Shown: positions 18,899 to 27,856, counted from the first letter of the stretch. The stretch: DNA of 64,000 bases from Pseudotamlana agarivorans (GCF_018860245.1 NZ_JAHKPD010000018.1:62001-126000), one strand, 5' to 3'. Numbers and translations are program-made. The notes: a model not told the origin generated them from the letters alone.

Positions 18899-19627
18899 TT
18901 ATTGGAACGTAAAGTTTAAAAACACCCCTCTGGTTTTCATATTTGCAATATTACTAGTCCATGGGCTATTTGGATCTTCATCTCTAATTAATTCATCGGA
19001 AATAGCAAATACACCACGTACAGTAGGTGTGAATTTAAAGTTGTATAGATAGAAGTCTATTCCAAACCCTAGTTCGTAAAACAATGGCGTTGTTGCCGTT
19101 CTAAACTGTCCGCTAGAATTGTCTTCTGGGTTCGTTTCGTTACTAGATAAGTTTATGGCTGCTGAAAAACCTCCAACAACAAAAGGTTTAAAATTGTTGA
19201 TGCGTTTGGTTGATACCTTTAATAATAACGGAACGTGTATGTAGGTTGATTTTATTTCCCTAACTAAATCTGCATCGGTATAACCTATACCATCAAAGTA
19301 GGTTTCGCTATACTTTAATTCTCTAGTGGTAATGTTTAACCCAGGCTCTAAACGTAAATCCATGTATTTGTTTAAGCGTAAGTTTCCAATTAAACCCACA
19401 CTAAATCCTGGGCTACGTTTTACATAAATATCACGTAAGTCTTCGTTGTAATCGAAGTTGAAATCTAGGACGTTAACACCTAAATAGTACCCCCAACGCA
19501 GTAAATTGTAGTCTGTTGAGCCCCGTCCCTGATTAGCGTCGTAAACAACTTTTTCTTTGCTAAATAGTTGAGCGTTTGATGTTTGAAATATAAAAAGGAA
19601 AGCGGTTAATGCAAAAAAATGCTTCAT
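18899..19627 (-). CDS. porT: Type IX secretion system protein PorT
   Basis: A 242-residue outer-membrane barrel starting at MKHFFALTAFLFIFQTSNAQ; an upstream in-frame start exists, but it would put 25 residues before the signal peptide and overlap ubiE. Barrel strands include YYLGVNVLDFNFDY, YIHVPLLLKV and ELGFGIDFYLYNFKFTPTVRG. The gene lies 4 bases after ubiE, the arrangement known for porT in flavobacteria. PorT is needed for secretion of gliding adhesins and enzymes with C-terminal sorting domains; two such cargo candidates lie in this window (44161-45222 and 55854-56765). Confidence 0.88.
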   Translation of the reverse strand: MKHFFALTAFLFIFQTSNAQLFSKEKVVYDANQGRGSTDYNLLRWGYYLGVNVLDFNFDYNEDLRDIYVKRSPGFSVGLIGNLRLNKYMDLRLEPGLNITTRELKYSETYFDGIGYTDADLVREIKSTYIHVPLLLKVSTKRINNFKPFVVGGFSAAINLSSNETNPEDNSSGQFRTATTPLFYELGFGIDFYLYNFKFTPTVRGVFAISDELIRDEDPNSPWTSNIANMKTRGVFLNFTFQ

Positions 19628-19631
19628 ATGG

Positions 19632-20357
19632 TTACTTAGATGATTTGTAAATAGTTGCCACACCCAAAGTTTGTGGAAAATCTTCAACATTAATAAACCC
19701 AATTTTTCGTAAAATATTGTTTAAAGCTTCACCATATGGAAATACTGAAGCTGATTCTGATAAATATTGATAAGCACTTCGGTCTTTAGAGAAAATCTTA
19801 CCAATAAGGGGCATAATGTTTTTGGTATATAGATTATAACCTTGTTTGAATGGTGTTTTTGTAGGGATTGAAGTTTCTAAAATAACGAACGTGCCATTGG
19901 GTTTTAGAACACGATAAATTTCTTTTAAGCCGTTATCTAAATTTTCAAAATTCCGAACTCCAAACGCCACAGTTATGGCATCGAAAGTATCATTTTTAAA
20001 AGGTAGTTTTTCGCTATCCCCTAAAACCATTTCAATTTTAGAATCTAGACCTTTCTTTTTAACTTTTTCTTTGCCAATTTCAAGCATTCCGCTGCTAATA
20101 TCCAGTCCAACAATTTTAGTTGCATGAGTTTCGGCAAGATTTATGGCTAAATCACCTGTTCCTGTTGCAATGTCTAAAATGCTTTCAGGATTGCTTTTGT
20201 TTATGATTTTAACAACGTTTTTACGCCATTTTATATCAATACCGAAGGATATTACGCGGTTTAAGCCATCATAGTCACCAGAAATATTGTCGAACATTTT
20301 GGTAACTTGTTCTTTTTTGCCTAATGCGCTGTTTTTGTATGGTTTTACTTTTGACAA
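19632..20357 (-). CDS. ubiE: Demethylmenaquinone C-methyltransferase
   Basis: A 241-residue class I SAM-dependent methyltransferase that carries out the last step of menaquinone synthesis. Motifs: [25 protein letters not shown] (family signature), [16 protein letters not shown] (SAM motif I), [28 protein letters not shown] and [18 protein letters not shown]. Also called MenG in menaquinone-only organisms. It forms a two-gene unit with porT. Confidence 0.96.
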   Translation of the reverse strand: MSKVKPYKNSALGKKEQVTKMFDNISGDYDGLNRVISFGIDIKWRKNVVKIINKSNPESILDIATGTGDLAINLAETHATKIVGLDISSGMLEIGKEKVKKKGLDSKIEMVLGDSEKLPFKNDTFDAITVAFGVRNFENLDNGLKEIYRVLKPNGTFVILETSIPTKTPFKQGYNLYTKNIMPLIGKIFSKDRSAYQYLSESASVFPYGEALNNILRKIGFINVEDFPQTLGVATIYKSSK

Positions 20358-20373
20358 GTTCGTAAATTTTTGA

Positions 20374-20381
20374 CAAATATA
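20374..20381 (-). promoter_or_regulatory. Putative -7 box of the ubiE-porT promoter
   Basis: Minus strand TATATTTG, a perfect TAnnTTTG, 17 bases before the ubiE start codon, implying a very short leader. Confidence 0.4.
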
Positions 20382-20462
20382 AACTTTTAAAGAAGCTTTA
20401 CATAATAGGGCTCTAAATAATTATATTGATTCAATTTTATTAAAGCCCCTTATAATTTATAT

Positions 20463-20470
20463 TATATTTG
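20463..20470 (+). promoter_or_regulatory. Putative -7 box of the trkA promoter
   Basis: TATATTTG matches TAnnTTTG 26 bases before the trkA start. No good TTTG element at 19-21 bases upstream. Confidence 0.4.
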
Positions 20471-20495
20471 TTCTACTTTTTATGACCATACGAAA

Positions 20496-21845
20496 ATGAA
20501 AATAATAATTGCAGGAGCAGGTGAAGTAGGATTTCATTTGGCAAAATTATTGTCTTACGAATCTCAAGAAATAACTTTAATTGACCCCAATAAAAAAAGT
20601 TTAGCACACGCAGATAACCAATTGGATATTCGTGTTGTTAAAGGTGATGCAACTTCTATTGCAATTCTAAAAGAGGCGAGAATAGATTCATGCGATTTGT
20701 TTATTGCTGTGACTTCCAGTGAAACTACAAATATTACAATTTGCGTTTTAGCGAAACAATTAGGCGCTAAACGAACGATTGCTAGAATTTCTAATACAGA
20801 ATTTATACGTTATAAGGATGAAGTGGGATTTACCAAATTTGGTATCGATGAGTTAATTTCTCCTGAGGCTTTGGCGGCTTCGGAAATTGAACTATCATTA
20901 AAACAATCTTCCTTCAACGAGACCTATGAGTTTGAGCAAGGGGCACTTTCTATGGCAGGTTTAACACTGTCAAGATCGGCTACTTTTGTGGGAAAAACAG
21001 TTAAGGAGGCTGCTGAAGTTTTTCCTGAAATTCATTTCGTACCTATCGCAATTCAACGTTTTGGAACACAGTATACAACCATTCCAAGAGGTGATACCGT
21101 TTTTAAACGAGGTGATAACGTTGTTTTTATTACTTCTGAAGGTGGTGCTGAAGAATTGTGTAAGCTATCTGGTAAAGTTAATCGAGAGATTAAGGATGTT
21201 ATGATTTTAGGTGGTGGACAAATTGGTTTTAAAACCGCTCGTGATTTAAGTGCTAAAGGTTTTAATGTAAAACTACTAGAAGGCAATAGAGATCGCGCCT
21301 TTGATATTGCCGATGTGTTAACGAAAGTCCTTGTTATTAATAGTGACGGTAGAAATGCCGATCTGTTAGATGAGGAGAATATTGCCGATATGGATGCTTT
21401 TATTGCTGTGGGGCCAAATTCTGAAACCAATATTATGTCTTGTTTAGTCGCCAAATCTAAAGGGGTTAAAAAGACTATTGCGTTGGTTGAAAATATGGAC
21501 TACTTTGATCTTTCACATTCTATTGGGATCGACACTTTAATCAATAAAAAGCTACTAGCAGCAAACAATATTTTTAGATATATACGTCGTGGAGAAGTCG
21601 TTGCCATGACCAAACTAAGTAACTTAAATGCCGAATTATTAGAGTTCGAAGTAAAGAGTTCGTCGGCTGTTTGTAATAAAGCCATTAAATCTATAGATTT
21701 TCCAAGAAGCGCAATTATTGGTGGGGTGGTAAGAAATGGAGTTGGTATGATCGCTTTAGGAAGCTTTAAAATTCAGGCAGGGGACCGTGTTGTGGTTTGT
21801 TGTTTATTAAAATCTATTAAGAGTGTTGAAAAACTATTTATATAA
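20496..21845 (+). CDS. trkA: Trk potassium uptake regulator TrkA
   Basis: A 449-residue cytosolic subunit with two RCK_N/RCK_C repeats. Each Rossmann half starts with a nucleotide motif: MKIIIAGAGEVGFHLAKLL (residues 1-19) and VMILGGGQIGFKTARDL (about 234-250), each followed by an acidic residue ending the second strand. It binds NAD(H) and gates the TrkH channel, controlling potassium uptake. trkH follows 16 bases later, so the pair is an operon. Confidence 0.96.
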   Translation: MKIIIAGAGEVGFHLAKLLSYESQEITLIDPNKKSLAHADNQLDIRVVKGDATSIAILKEARIDSCDLFIAVTSSETTNITICVLAKQLGAKRTIARISNTEFIRYKDEVGFTKFGIDELISPEALAASEIELSLKQSSFNETYEFEQGALSMAGLTLSRSATFVGKTVKEAAEVFPEIHFVPIAIQRFGTQYTTIPRGDTVFKRGDNVVFITSEGGAEELCKLSGKVNREIKDVMILGGGQIGFKTARDLSAKGFNVKLLEGNRDRAFDIADVLTKVLVINSDGRNADLLDEENIADMDAFIAVGPNSETNIMSCLVAKSKGVKKTIALVENMDYFDLSHSIGIDTLINKKLLAANNIFRYIRRGEVVAMTKLSNLNAELLEFEVKSSSAVCNKAIKSIDFPRSAIIGGVVRNGVGMIALGSFKIQAGDRVVVCCLLKSIKSVEKLFI

Positions 21846-21861
21846 TTAAAGAGTATCCATA

Positions 21862-23355
21862 TTGAAACTTAATTTTAAAATCATTTTTCATTTTTTAGGA
21901 TTGCTATTAGTGTTTAATGGTGGTTTTATGTTGCTGTCTGCATTAGTTAGTTTAATTTATCAAGACGGTGTAACATCCCAAATATCAATTGCAGGGGTAT
22001 TAACGATGCTTGTAGGTGCTGTTGGAATGTTGTTTACTAGAACTCACGAGAAAGTGATGAACAAGCGTGAGGGGTATATTGTTGTAACTTTTGGCTGGAT
22101 CTTTATGTCGCTTTCTGGAACCTTACCCTATGTAATTACTGAAAGTATCCCTAGTTTTACCGACGCTTTCTTTGAAACCATGTCTGGCTACACGACTACA
22201 GGAGCTTCCATTTTAAACGATATTGAAGCCATACCTAAGGGCGTGTTGTTTTGGCGTAGTTTAACCCATTGGATTGGGGGTATGGGAATTATCGTTCTCG
22301 CCATTGCTATTTTGCCACTTTTAGGAATTGGTGGTATGCAACTTTTTGCCGCCGAAGCGCCAGGGCCAAGTGGAGATAAATTACATCCGCGTATTACTGA
22401 TACAGCGAAACGTTTATGGTTAATTTATTTTAGCTACACTGCCGCAGAAACGCTGCTTTTAAATCTCGCTGGGATGTCCTTTTTTGATGCGATTAATCAT
22501 GCTATGTGTACGCTTTCTACTGGAGGATTTTCAACTAAAAATGCCAGTGTTGCCTATTGGAATCACCAACCGATAATACAATATATTATCTGTTTGTTTA
22601 TGTTCTTAGCAGGCTCAAACTTTGTATTGAGTTACTTCGCCTTTAAAGGGAGATTTCAAAAAATATTACATGATGAAGAGTTTAGCTTGTATTTTAAATT
22701 TATAACCATATTTACTGCTATAGCGGGGCTAATTATTTATTTTCAAGCAGATTTAAGTGTGTCTTCAATTCATCATCCTATTGTTTGGGGAGAAGCGGAA
22801 AGTGCCTTTAGGCATGCGCTATTTCAAGTGCTATCTATAATTACTACGACTGGGTTTGTTTCGGCAGATTATACACTATGGACGCCATTTTTGGTTGTTT
22901 TCTTTTTCGGATTAATGTTCTTAGGGGGGTCTGCAGGAAGTACATCTGGTGGTGTAAAAGTAGTACGTCATTTAATATTAATAAAAAATGGATTTTTAGA
23001 ATTTAAACGAACGCTACACCCTAATGCTATTGTGCCTGTACGCTATAATAAGAAGGCAATAAATAGATTTATCGTATTTAACGTGCTGGCCTTTTTTATT
23101 TTATACATGCTCTCTTTTATAATAGGCGCCTTAGTGTTTTCTATGTTCGGGTTAGAGTTTAAGTCGGCCATAGGTTTGGCGGCATCTACTTTAGGGAATG
23201 TTGGACCGGCCTTTGGTGATTTCGGACCCGTAAATAATTACGCATTGCTACCAGGGTTAGGGAAATGGTGGGCTTCTTTTTTAATGCTTATTGGGCGTCT
23301 TGAATTGTTTACGGTGCTTATTCTGTTTACACCGTTCTTTTGGCGAAACCGATAA
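21862..23355 (+). CDS. trkH: Trk potassium channel subunit TrkH
   Basis: A 497-residue inner-membrane protein with about ten to twelve helices and four pore loops carrying selectivity glycines (SGYTTTGAS, TLSTGGFST, ITTTGFVSADY, TLGNVGPAFGDFG). The start is TTG (MKLNFKIIFHF), with no nearer ATG that would keep the first helix. Together with TrkA it imports potassium. The gene ends 5 bases before the end of a converging response-regulator pseudogene, where the decayed accessory islet begins. Confidence 0.95.
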   Translation: MKLNFKIIFHFLGLLLVFNGGFMLLSALVSLIYQDGVTSQISIAGVLTMLVGAVGMLFTRTHEKVMNKREGYIVVTFGWIFMSLSGTLPYVITESIPSFTDAFFETMSGYTTTGASILNDIEAIPKGVLFWRSLTHWIGGMGIIVLAIAILPLLGIGGMQLFAAEAPGPSGDKLHPRITDTAKRLWLIYFSYTAAETLLLNLAGMSFFDAINHAMCTLSTGGFSTKNASVAYWNHQPIIQYIICLFMFLAGSNFVLSYFAFKGRFQKILHDEEFSLYFKFITIFTAIAGLIIYFQADLSVSSIHHPIVWGEAESAFRHALFQVLSIITTTGFVSADYTLWTPFLVVFFFGLMFLGGSAGSTSGGVKVVRHLILIKNGFLEFKRTLHPNAIVPVRYNKKAINRFIVFNVLAFFILYMLSFIIGALVFSMFGLEFKSAIGLAASTLGNVGPAFGDFGPVNNYALLPGLGKWWASFLMLIGRLELFTVLILFTPFFWRNR

Positions 23356-23359
23356 GGCA

Positions 23360-24012
23360 TTATATAAGTCCAAGATTTTTAGCTTCCTTAACTATATTGG
23401 AGGAGTTGTTGTTTTCGTTAATCAATAATTATTTTAATTTATTTTTCCTTACCTCAATGGCTCTATGGGATAATGCAATATACTTGCAAATATCCTTAGT
23501 CTTTTCTCCCATAGATAAATGATATAAAATCTGTCGGTCCAGATCATCTATGCTAATATTATTATATCTTGGTTTTATATATTCTTTTATTGTTTTACTG
23601 AAATAGTTTTTTCCTTGTAAAACTAATTCTATAGCATTTTTTAAATCCTTTGTCTCGATATCGGTTTTAATAATAAATCCTTCTGGATTTATATCCTTAA
23701 TAATGTTGTTAATTCTTAAATAATTTGAAACATTGGTAAAATAATTATTTTGGAGTCCGGATGGACTTTTCTAATTAAACTACCTAAATCTTCTCCACAT
23801 TTATATATATTGTTTTTTGAAACAGGTAGTTGTAAATCTAGCAATATTAAGTCATGCTTTTTGGTTTGTATGTGTTGATATGCCTCTTCGCAGTTTTGAG
23901 TAATAGAGGCTTTAAATTTGTAATTTATTATATTATCAATAATTACTTTGTAAGCATTTACTATAATTTGACAGTCTTCAATAATAAGTAGGTTAACTAT
24001 TTTTTGGCGCAT
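23360..24012 (-). pseudogene. Response regulator (NarL/LuxR type), frameshift plus nonsense
   Basis: The first frame (MRQKIVNLLIIEDCQIIV...) is a receiver domain with acidic pair ED and phosphoacceptor in LILLDLQLP; it ends early near 23716. The rest continues in another frame (NYLRINNIIKDINPEGFIIKTD, then EYIKPRYNNISIDDLDRQILYHL and a LuxR-type helix-turn-helix GEKTKDICKYIALSHRAIEVRKNKL). The frames join if one base is restored near 23735 (LTNVSNYLR). The continuing frame also meets TAA at 23429-23431, after which NENNNSSNIVKEAKNLGLI gives the normal C-terminus of this family. Two independent lesions make it a pseudogene. It is divergent from the bacteriocin gene and probably once regulated it. 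Confidence 0.85.
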
Positions 24013-24072
24013 ATTTAATTTAGCTTGGTTGTTGAATGTAAGATTTTTTCTAAAAAAAACAATATTTCTTAC

Positions 24073-24095
24073 ATTTTGTGGTAAACCCACAAAAT
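24073..24095. promoter_or_regulatory. Perfect 9-bp dyad between divergent accessory genes
   Basis: ATTTTGTGG and CCACAAAAT flank TAAAC. The dyad lies between the regulator pseudogene and the bacteriocin precursor, with no T-tract for termination, so it could be an operator. Function is inferred from position only. Confidence 0.4.
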
Positions 24096-24189
24096 ATATA
24101 TAAGAATAAGGTTTTAATTTGTTCCAAATAAGTAGTTAATCGAAAATCCTAGAAACAGAGTAGATGCTTAATTTAAATAATTTATTTTT

Positions 24190-24392
24190 ATGAAAACATT
24201 AGAGTTGAATCAAATGGAGGCACTTCAGGGGGGCTGTCTTGGAGTTGTGTGGGCGGTGCTCTAGGATTAGTCGCGCTAGGAATAGGAATGTCAGTCTCTA
24301 TGCCAGCTGTCGGTTCACTAGCCTGGGGGGCAATGATGATTAGTGCTTTTGGAGCTGGAGGCTCAGGTCATTGTGCTTATAACTGGGGATAA
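24190..24392 (+). pseudogene. Double-glycine-leader bacteriocin precursor, frameshifted
   Basis: The ATG at 24190 opens a typical class II bacteriocin leader, MKTLELNQMEALQGG, but the frame ends at TAG 24262-24264 after 24 residues. Another frame starting just after the leader encodes a Gly/Ala-rich core beginning LSWSCVGGALGLVALGIG and ending GAGGSGHCAYNWG at TAA 24390-24392. The two join with a 67-residue product if the run of six G at 24228-24233 had seven. Leaders of this kind are cut after GG by C39-peptidase ABC exporters; none is in this window. The core has two Cys (after WS and in GHC). Loss by decay, phase variation in the G-tract and sequencing error are all possible. Confidence 0.8.
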
Positions 24393-24441
24393 TTCGTTCT
24401 ATTATATAGCTGCGAAGGTTAATAAATTAAATATATTATCT

Positions 24442-24645
24442 ATGGAAAATAAAAAGAATATTTTATTACAAATAATTGGTTTTTTGCTTTTAGGGTTGTT
24501 TGTCTCAAGGTTGTATTTTGAAAAAGATGTTACAGTTTTAAATTTTTATCTAAAATTTGATTTTTTAATGAATTTTTTAATAATAATAGGAGTCTTTCTT
24601 ATGTCAATCAAATTGGGTAAAAAAGTACAAACAAAAGATAAATAA
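24442..24645 (+). CDS. Small two-helix membrane protein, candidate bacteriocin immunity protein
   Basis: A 67-residue protein starting MENKKNILLQIIGF (a longer frame is open upstream, but it overlaps the bacteriocin core and has no good start). Two hydrophobic helices (about residues 7-21 and 38-57) are joined by a charged loop, and the tail is strongly basic (KLGKKVQTKDK). It lies 50 bases after the bacteriocin core in the same direction. Immunity proteins of class II bacteriocins are often small membrane proteins encoded directly downstream, so this is a reasonable candidate, but no family is recognised. It appears intact. Confidence 0.6.
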   Translation: MENKKNILLQIIGFLLLGLFVSRLYFEKDVTVLNFYLKFDFLMNFLIIIGVFLMSIKLGKKVQTKDK

Positions 24646-25366
24646 ACTGTTTAGCTAATAGAGGGCAGTAAATCATAGATTTTTTTAAGAGATTCAGTTT
24701 TTCTTTTATCGAAGGTACTTCACTTATAGTTGGTGAAGCTTCAAGTAAAGTTTCTAATTCTTTGCTATATCTAATTTCTTGTTCCAAATCATTACTATCA
24801 TTCTTCATAGGCATTTTACCTTTCCAATCTTCTTGATAAACATAAACCGCTTTTCGAAGTTGTTTTGAACGTTCTCTTAAAACATCAATAGCTGAAACGG
24901 GGTTAGATTTGGATAAGGTATGAGTAGCATCTACAATGATAGAGCTTGAACGCATAATCCCTTTTTCAACAGCAATAGCTACTGTTTTGTTTATTAATAA
25001 GTCTAGTAAGTTAGTGTCTTTAAGACGTTGTCTACGAAATTTGGTTAAGGTACTAGGATTGATTACAACTGCTTCAGGAAGTATTTCTAAAAAATACTTA
25101 AAAGACATATCATAACGTGAACGTTCCACTACATCAACATCTGAAACCGTATAAATCACTTTTAATAGTAGATACTTGAAAAGTTTTACTGGACATTCGG
25201 CGGTTCTACCTTGATTTAGGGAATACTTATCTAAAAGTTCTTCATAAACGAAATTGAAGTCTATCAAGTCATTGATTTTTCGCAATAAATTATCTTCTGG
25301 AACTATTAAATCATAAAGGGAACTATATTCACTTAGTTGTAAAGTCTGTTGTTGTGATAGCATCAC
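24608..25366 (-). pseudogene. IS1182-type transposase, 3' half lost
   Basis: The N-terminal ~229 residues match the layout of IS1182-family transposases: LSEYSSLYDLIVPEDNLLRKINDLI, the DUF772 region ECPVKLFKYLLLKVIYTVSDVDVVERSRYDMSFKYFLEI, and the first catalytic Asp in SIIVDATHTLSK. After LNLLKK (near 24680) the sequence leaves the family, and the last 23 codons read through foreign DNA and overlap the small membrane-protein gene. The second Asp, the Glu and the C-terminal half are missing, so the element is dead. It marks the right edge of the accessory islet. Confidence 0.85.
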
Positions 25367-25375
25367 TAAAAATAT

Positions 25376-25412
25376 AAAAAGGGATAGAATTTTTAAAATT
25401 CTATCCCTTTTA
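25376..25412 (-). terminator. Strong hairpin terminator of the aminotransferase gene
   Basis: AAAAGGGATAGAATTTT pairs with AAAATTCTATCCCTTTT around a minimal loop. It lies about 75 bases after the aminotransferase stop on the minus strand and just before the transposase remnant. It could alternatively belong to the IS end. Confidence 0.7.
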
Positions 25413-25485
25413 TTAATTATTTAGACTTTTTCAGTAGCCTCAATTCAATTAGCGGCTTTTTTATATGAAGTGTTACTGCAAGTGA

Positions 25486-26673
25486 TTATTCCGTTACAGC
25501 AGCTTTAATTCTTTTAATCGCTTCAATAATTTGATCTTGAGACGCAGCATAAGAAATACGGATACAATCCGGGTTTCCAAAAGCTTCACCAGTAACTGTA
25601 GCAACTAGAGCTTCTTCTAATAAGTATAAAGAAAAGTCTGTGGCATTGTTAATCTTTTTGCCTCTAAGAGTTTTTCCGAAGTAATGTGTTACGTTAGGGA
25701 AAACATAAAAAGCACCTTCCGGCGTATTTGTTTTGAAACCTTCAACATCGTTTAGTAAATCTAAGATTAAATCACGACGTACTTTAAACTCATCAATCAT
25801 GTATTGCACACGAGAAGGCGCCTCGTTTAAAGCAGTGATTACCGCACGTTGTGCGATACAGTTTGTCCCACTTGTTATTTGTCCTTGAAGTTTGTTACAT
25901 GCACGAGCAATTTTTTCTGGAGCTCCAATGTAACCAACACGCCACCCTGTCATTGCGAAGGCTTTAGAAACCCCGTTTACAGTAATTGTGTTGTTAAACA
26001 TATCTTCAAATTCAGCCATGCTTGTATGACCTTCACCATAATTAATGTGTTCGTAAATTTCATCTGAAACTACGTAGATATTTGGATGCTTTACTAAAAC
26101 ATCAGCTAAACCTCTTAATTCAGATTTGCTATAAACCGATCCACTAGGGTTACAAGGTGAACTAAACCAAATCATTTTCGTATTTGGTGTAATAGCTGCT
26201 TCAAGTTGCGCTGGAGTCATTTTAAAATCTGTATCGATAGATGTTTTAACTTCTACAGGTACACCGTCATTTAATTTAACAATATCAGAATAACTTACCC
26301 AGTAAGGACATGGTAAAATAACTTCATCACCAGCATTCAACATCACTCCAGCAATATTAGCTAAAGATTGTTTTGCTCCTGTAGAAACTACAATTTGAGC
26401 CGGCGTATAAGTTAAATTATTATCACGTTTAAATTTAGTAATAATAGCTTCTTTTAAATCAGCATAGCCATCAACTGGAGAATAAGAATTGTAATTTTCA
26501 TTAACAGCTTGAATTGCTGCTTCTTTAATGAAATCTGGCGTGTTAAAGTCTGGTTCACCAAGACTTAGTCCAATAATATCTTTTCCTTCGCCTCTAAGTT
26601 CTCTTGCTTTTGCTGCCATTGCTAACGTTGCAGACGTAGCCATGTTTAAAATTCTATCAGATAGTAATTGCAT
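25486..26673 (-). CDS. aspC: Class I aminotransferase (aspartate/prephenate type)
   Basis: A 395-residue PLP enzyme of fold type I, subgroup I-beta/gamma. Motifs: IIGLSLGEPDFNTPDFI, STGAKQSLANIAGVMLNAGDEVI, WFSSPCNPSGSVYSK, VSDEIYEHI, and the PLP Lys in NGVSKAFAMTGWRVGY; the substrate Arg is in CIRISYAAS. It most likely makes aspartate and/or arogenate. It precedes no linked biosynthetic gene; the symbol is by family, and tyrosine/phenylalanine transamination cannot be excluded. Confidence 0.9.
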   Translation of the reverse strand: MQLLSDRILNMATSATLAMAAKARELRGEGKDIIGLSLGEPDFNTPDFIKEAAIQAVNENYNSYSPVDGYADLKEAIITKFKRDNNLTYTPAQIVVSTGAKQSLANIAGVMLNAGDEVILPCPYWVSYSDIVKLNDGVPVEVKTSIDTDFKMTPAQLEAAITPNTKMIWFSSPCNPSGSVYSKSELRGLADVLVKHPNIYVVSDEIYEHINYGEGHTSMAEFEDMFNNTITVNGVSKAFAMTGWRVGYIGAPEKIARACNKLQGQITSGTNCIAQRAVITALNEAPSRVQYMIDEFKVRRDLILDLLNDVEGFKTNTPEGAFYVFPNVTHYFGKTLRGKKINNATDFSLYLLEEALVATVTGEAFGNPDCIRISYAASQDQIIEAIKRIKAAVTE

Positions 26674-26707
26674 GTAAATTTATTTGTTAATTGTAAATTT
26701 TAAAGGT

Positions 26708-27802
26708 TTATGCGTAGTTAGGTTTTTTTCCCAATACTTTTAATTGGTTATAATGTTCGGAAACGGCTTTCCAAAATGTAGAATATTCATTGTATGGTAA
26801 ACTACATTCTTTAGCGGTTTCTTTAACGATTTTAGCTAATTTGCTGTAGTGTATGTGACTAATATGTGCAAATAAATGGTGTTCTACTTGTCTATTTAAA
26901 CCTCCTGTGTAAAACTCTGCCAACCAGCTTTTAGGTGAAAAATTTGAAGTCGTATACAGTTGGTGAATAGCCCAAGTGTTTTTCATGTTTCCATTTTCAT
27001 CTGGTTCAGGCATTTCAGTATTTGGCATAACATGCGCTAATTGAAAAACAACACTTAAAATAATTCCTGCGGTATAGTGCATCACAAAGAATCCAATTAA
27101 AACTTGCCACCAAGCAAAGCCTAATGATAGTGGTAACACAATCCAAATAAGGTAATAAATAATTTTACCAATAATTAACTTGGTCCACTGGGTAGCTGGG
27201 TGCGGCATTTTACCGTATGCCAATTTTCTTTTTAAATATTTATAACTTTGAATGAAATCTGTAGTAATTGCCCAGTTTGCAGTCAATAAACCATATAGGA
27301 AAAAGGCATAAAAACGTTGGTATTTGTGAATTCTTAACCATTTAGTATGTTTAGAAAAACGGATAATTCTACCTGCATCTATATCTTCATCGTGACCTTG
27401 AATGTTTGTATACGTGTGGTGCAATACATTGTGTTGCACTTTCCAGTTATAATCATTACCAGCTAAAACGTAAATGCTACTTCCCATGAGTTTGTTAACC
27501 CATTTTTTACTAGAAAATGATCCGTGGTTGGCATCATGCATCACATTCATACCAACACCAGCCATTCCAATTCCAGTAGTAATCATACATAAAATTTGAG
27601 CCCACCAAGGTAAATCAATTGCAAGTACAAGAGCAACAGGTACAATGAGTAATGCAAACATGATTACTGCTTTTAAATAGAGTTTCCAATTACCCGTACG
27701 TTTAAGATTATTTTCCTTAAAATAATCGTTAACACGCTTATTAAGTGTGCGGAAAAATTTTGCTGAATCTGTTCTAGAAAATGTTAATGCTTGTTTTGTC
27801 AT
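26708..27802 (-). CDS. Membrane fatty-acid desaturase
   Basis: A 364-residue integral membrane di-iron desaturase with about four helices. The three His boxes are HDANH (89-93), HNVLHH (124-129) and QVEHH (305-309); the Gln in the last box is typical of front-end type acyl-lipid desaturases. There is no fused cytochrome b5 domain. It introduces a double bond in membrane lipid acyl chains, probably for fluidity in the cold. It is divergent from rsmG and shares its short promoter region. Confidence 0.92.
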   Translation of the reverse strand: MTKQALTFSRTDSAKFFRTLNKRVNDYFKENNLKRTGNWKLYLKAVIMFALLIVPVALVLAIDLPWWAQILCMITTGIGMAGVGMNVMHDANHGSFSSKKWVNKLMGSSIYVLAGNDYNWKVQHNVLHHTYTNIQGHDEDIDAGRIIRFSKHTKWLRIHKYQRFYAFFLYGLLTANWAITTDFIQSYKYLKRKLAYGKMPHPATQWTKLIIGKIIYYLIWIVLPLSLGFAWWQVLIGFFVMHYTAGIILSVVFQLAHVMPNTEMPEPDENGNMKNTWAIHQLYTTSNFSPKSWLAEFYTGGLNRQVEHHLFAHISHIHYSKLAKIVKETAKECSLPYNEYSTFWKAVSEHYNQLKVLGKKPNYA

Positions 27803-27856
27803 GCTATAATCAATAATTAATATGGCGTTGAAATTTTCATTCTACCATATTCTGCG

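Noticed and set aside
19628-19702. Longer N-terminus for PorT
   Set aside because: It would put 25 residues before a complete signal peptide and lies within ubiE.
21053-21454. 133-residue minus-strand ORF
   Set aside because: It is the antisense frame of trkA, whose domains are intact.
23429-23431. TAA read as a recoded codon in the response regulator
   Set aside because: No recoding signal is visible and a frameshift also breaks the gene, so decay is simpler.
23340-23522. 60-residue plus-strand ORF after trkH
   Set aside because: It lies antisense to the C-terminal part of the response-regulator pseudogene and has no protein-like features.
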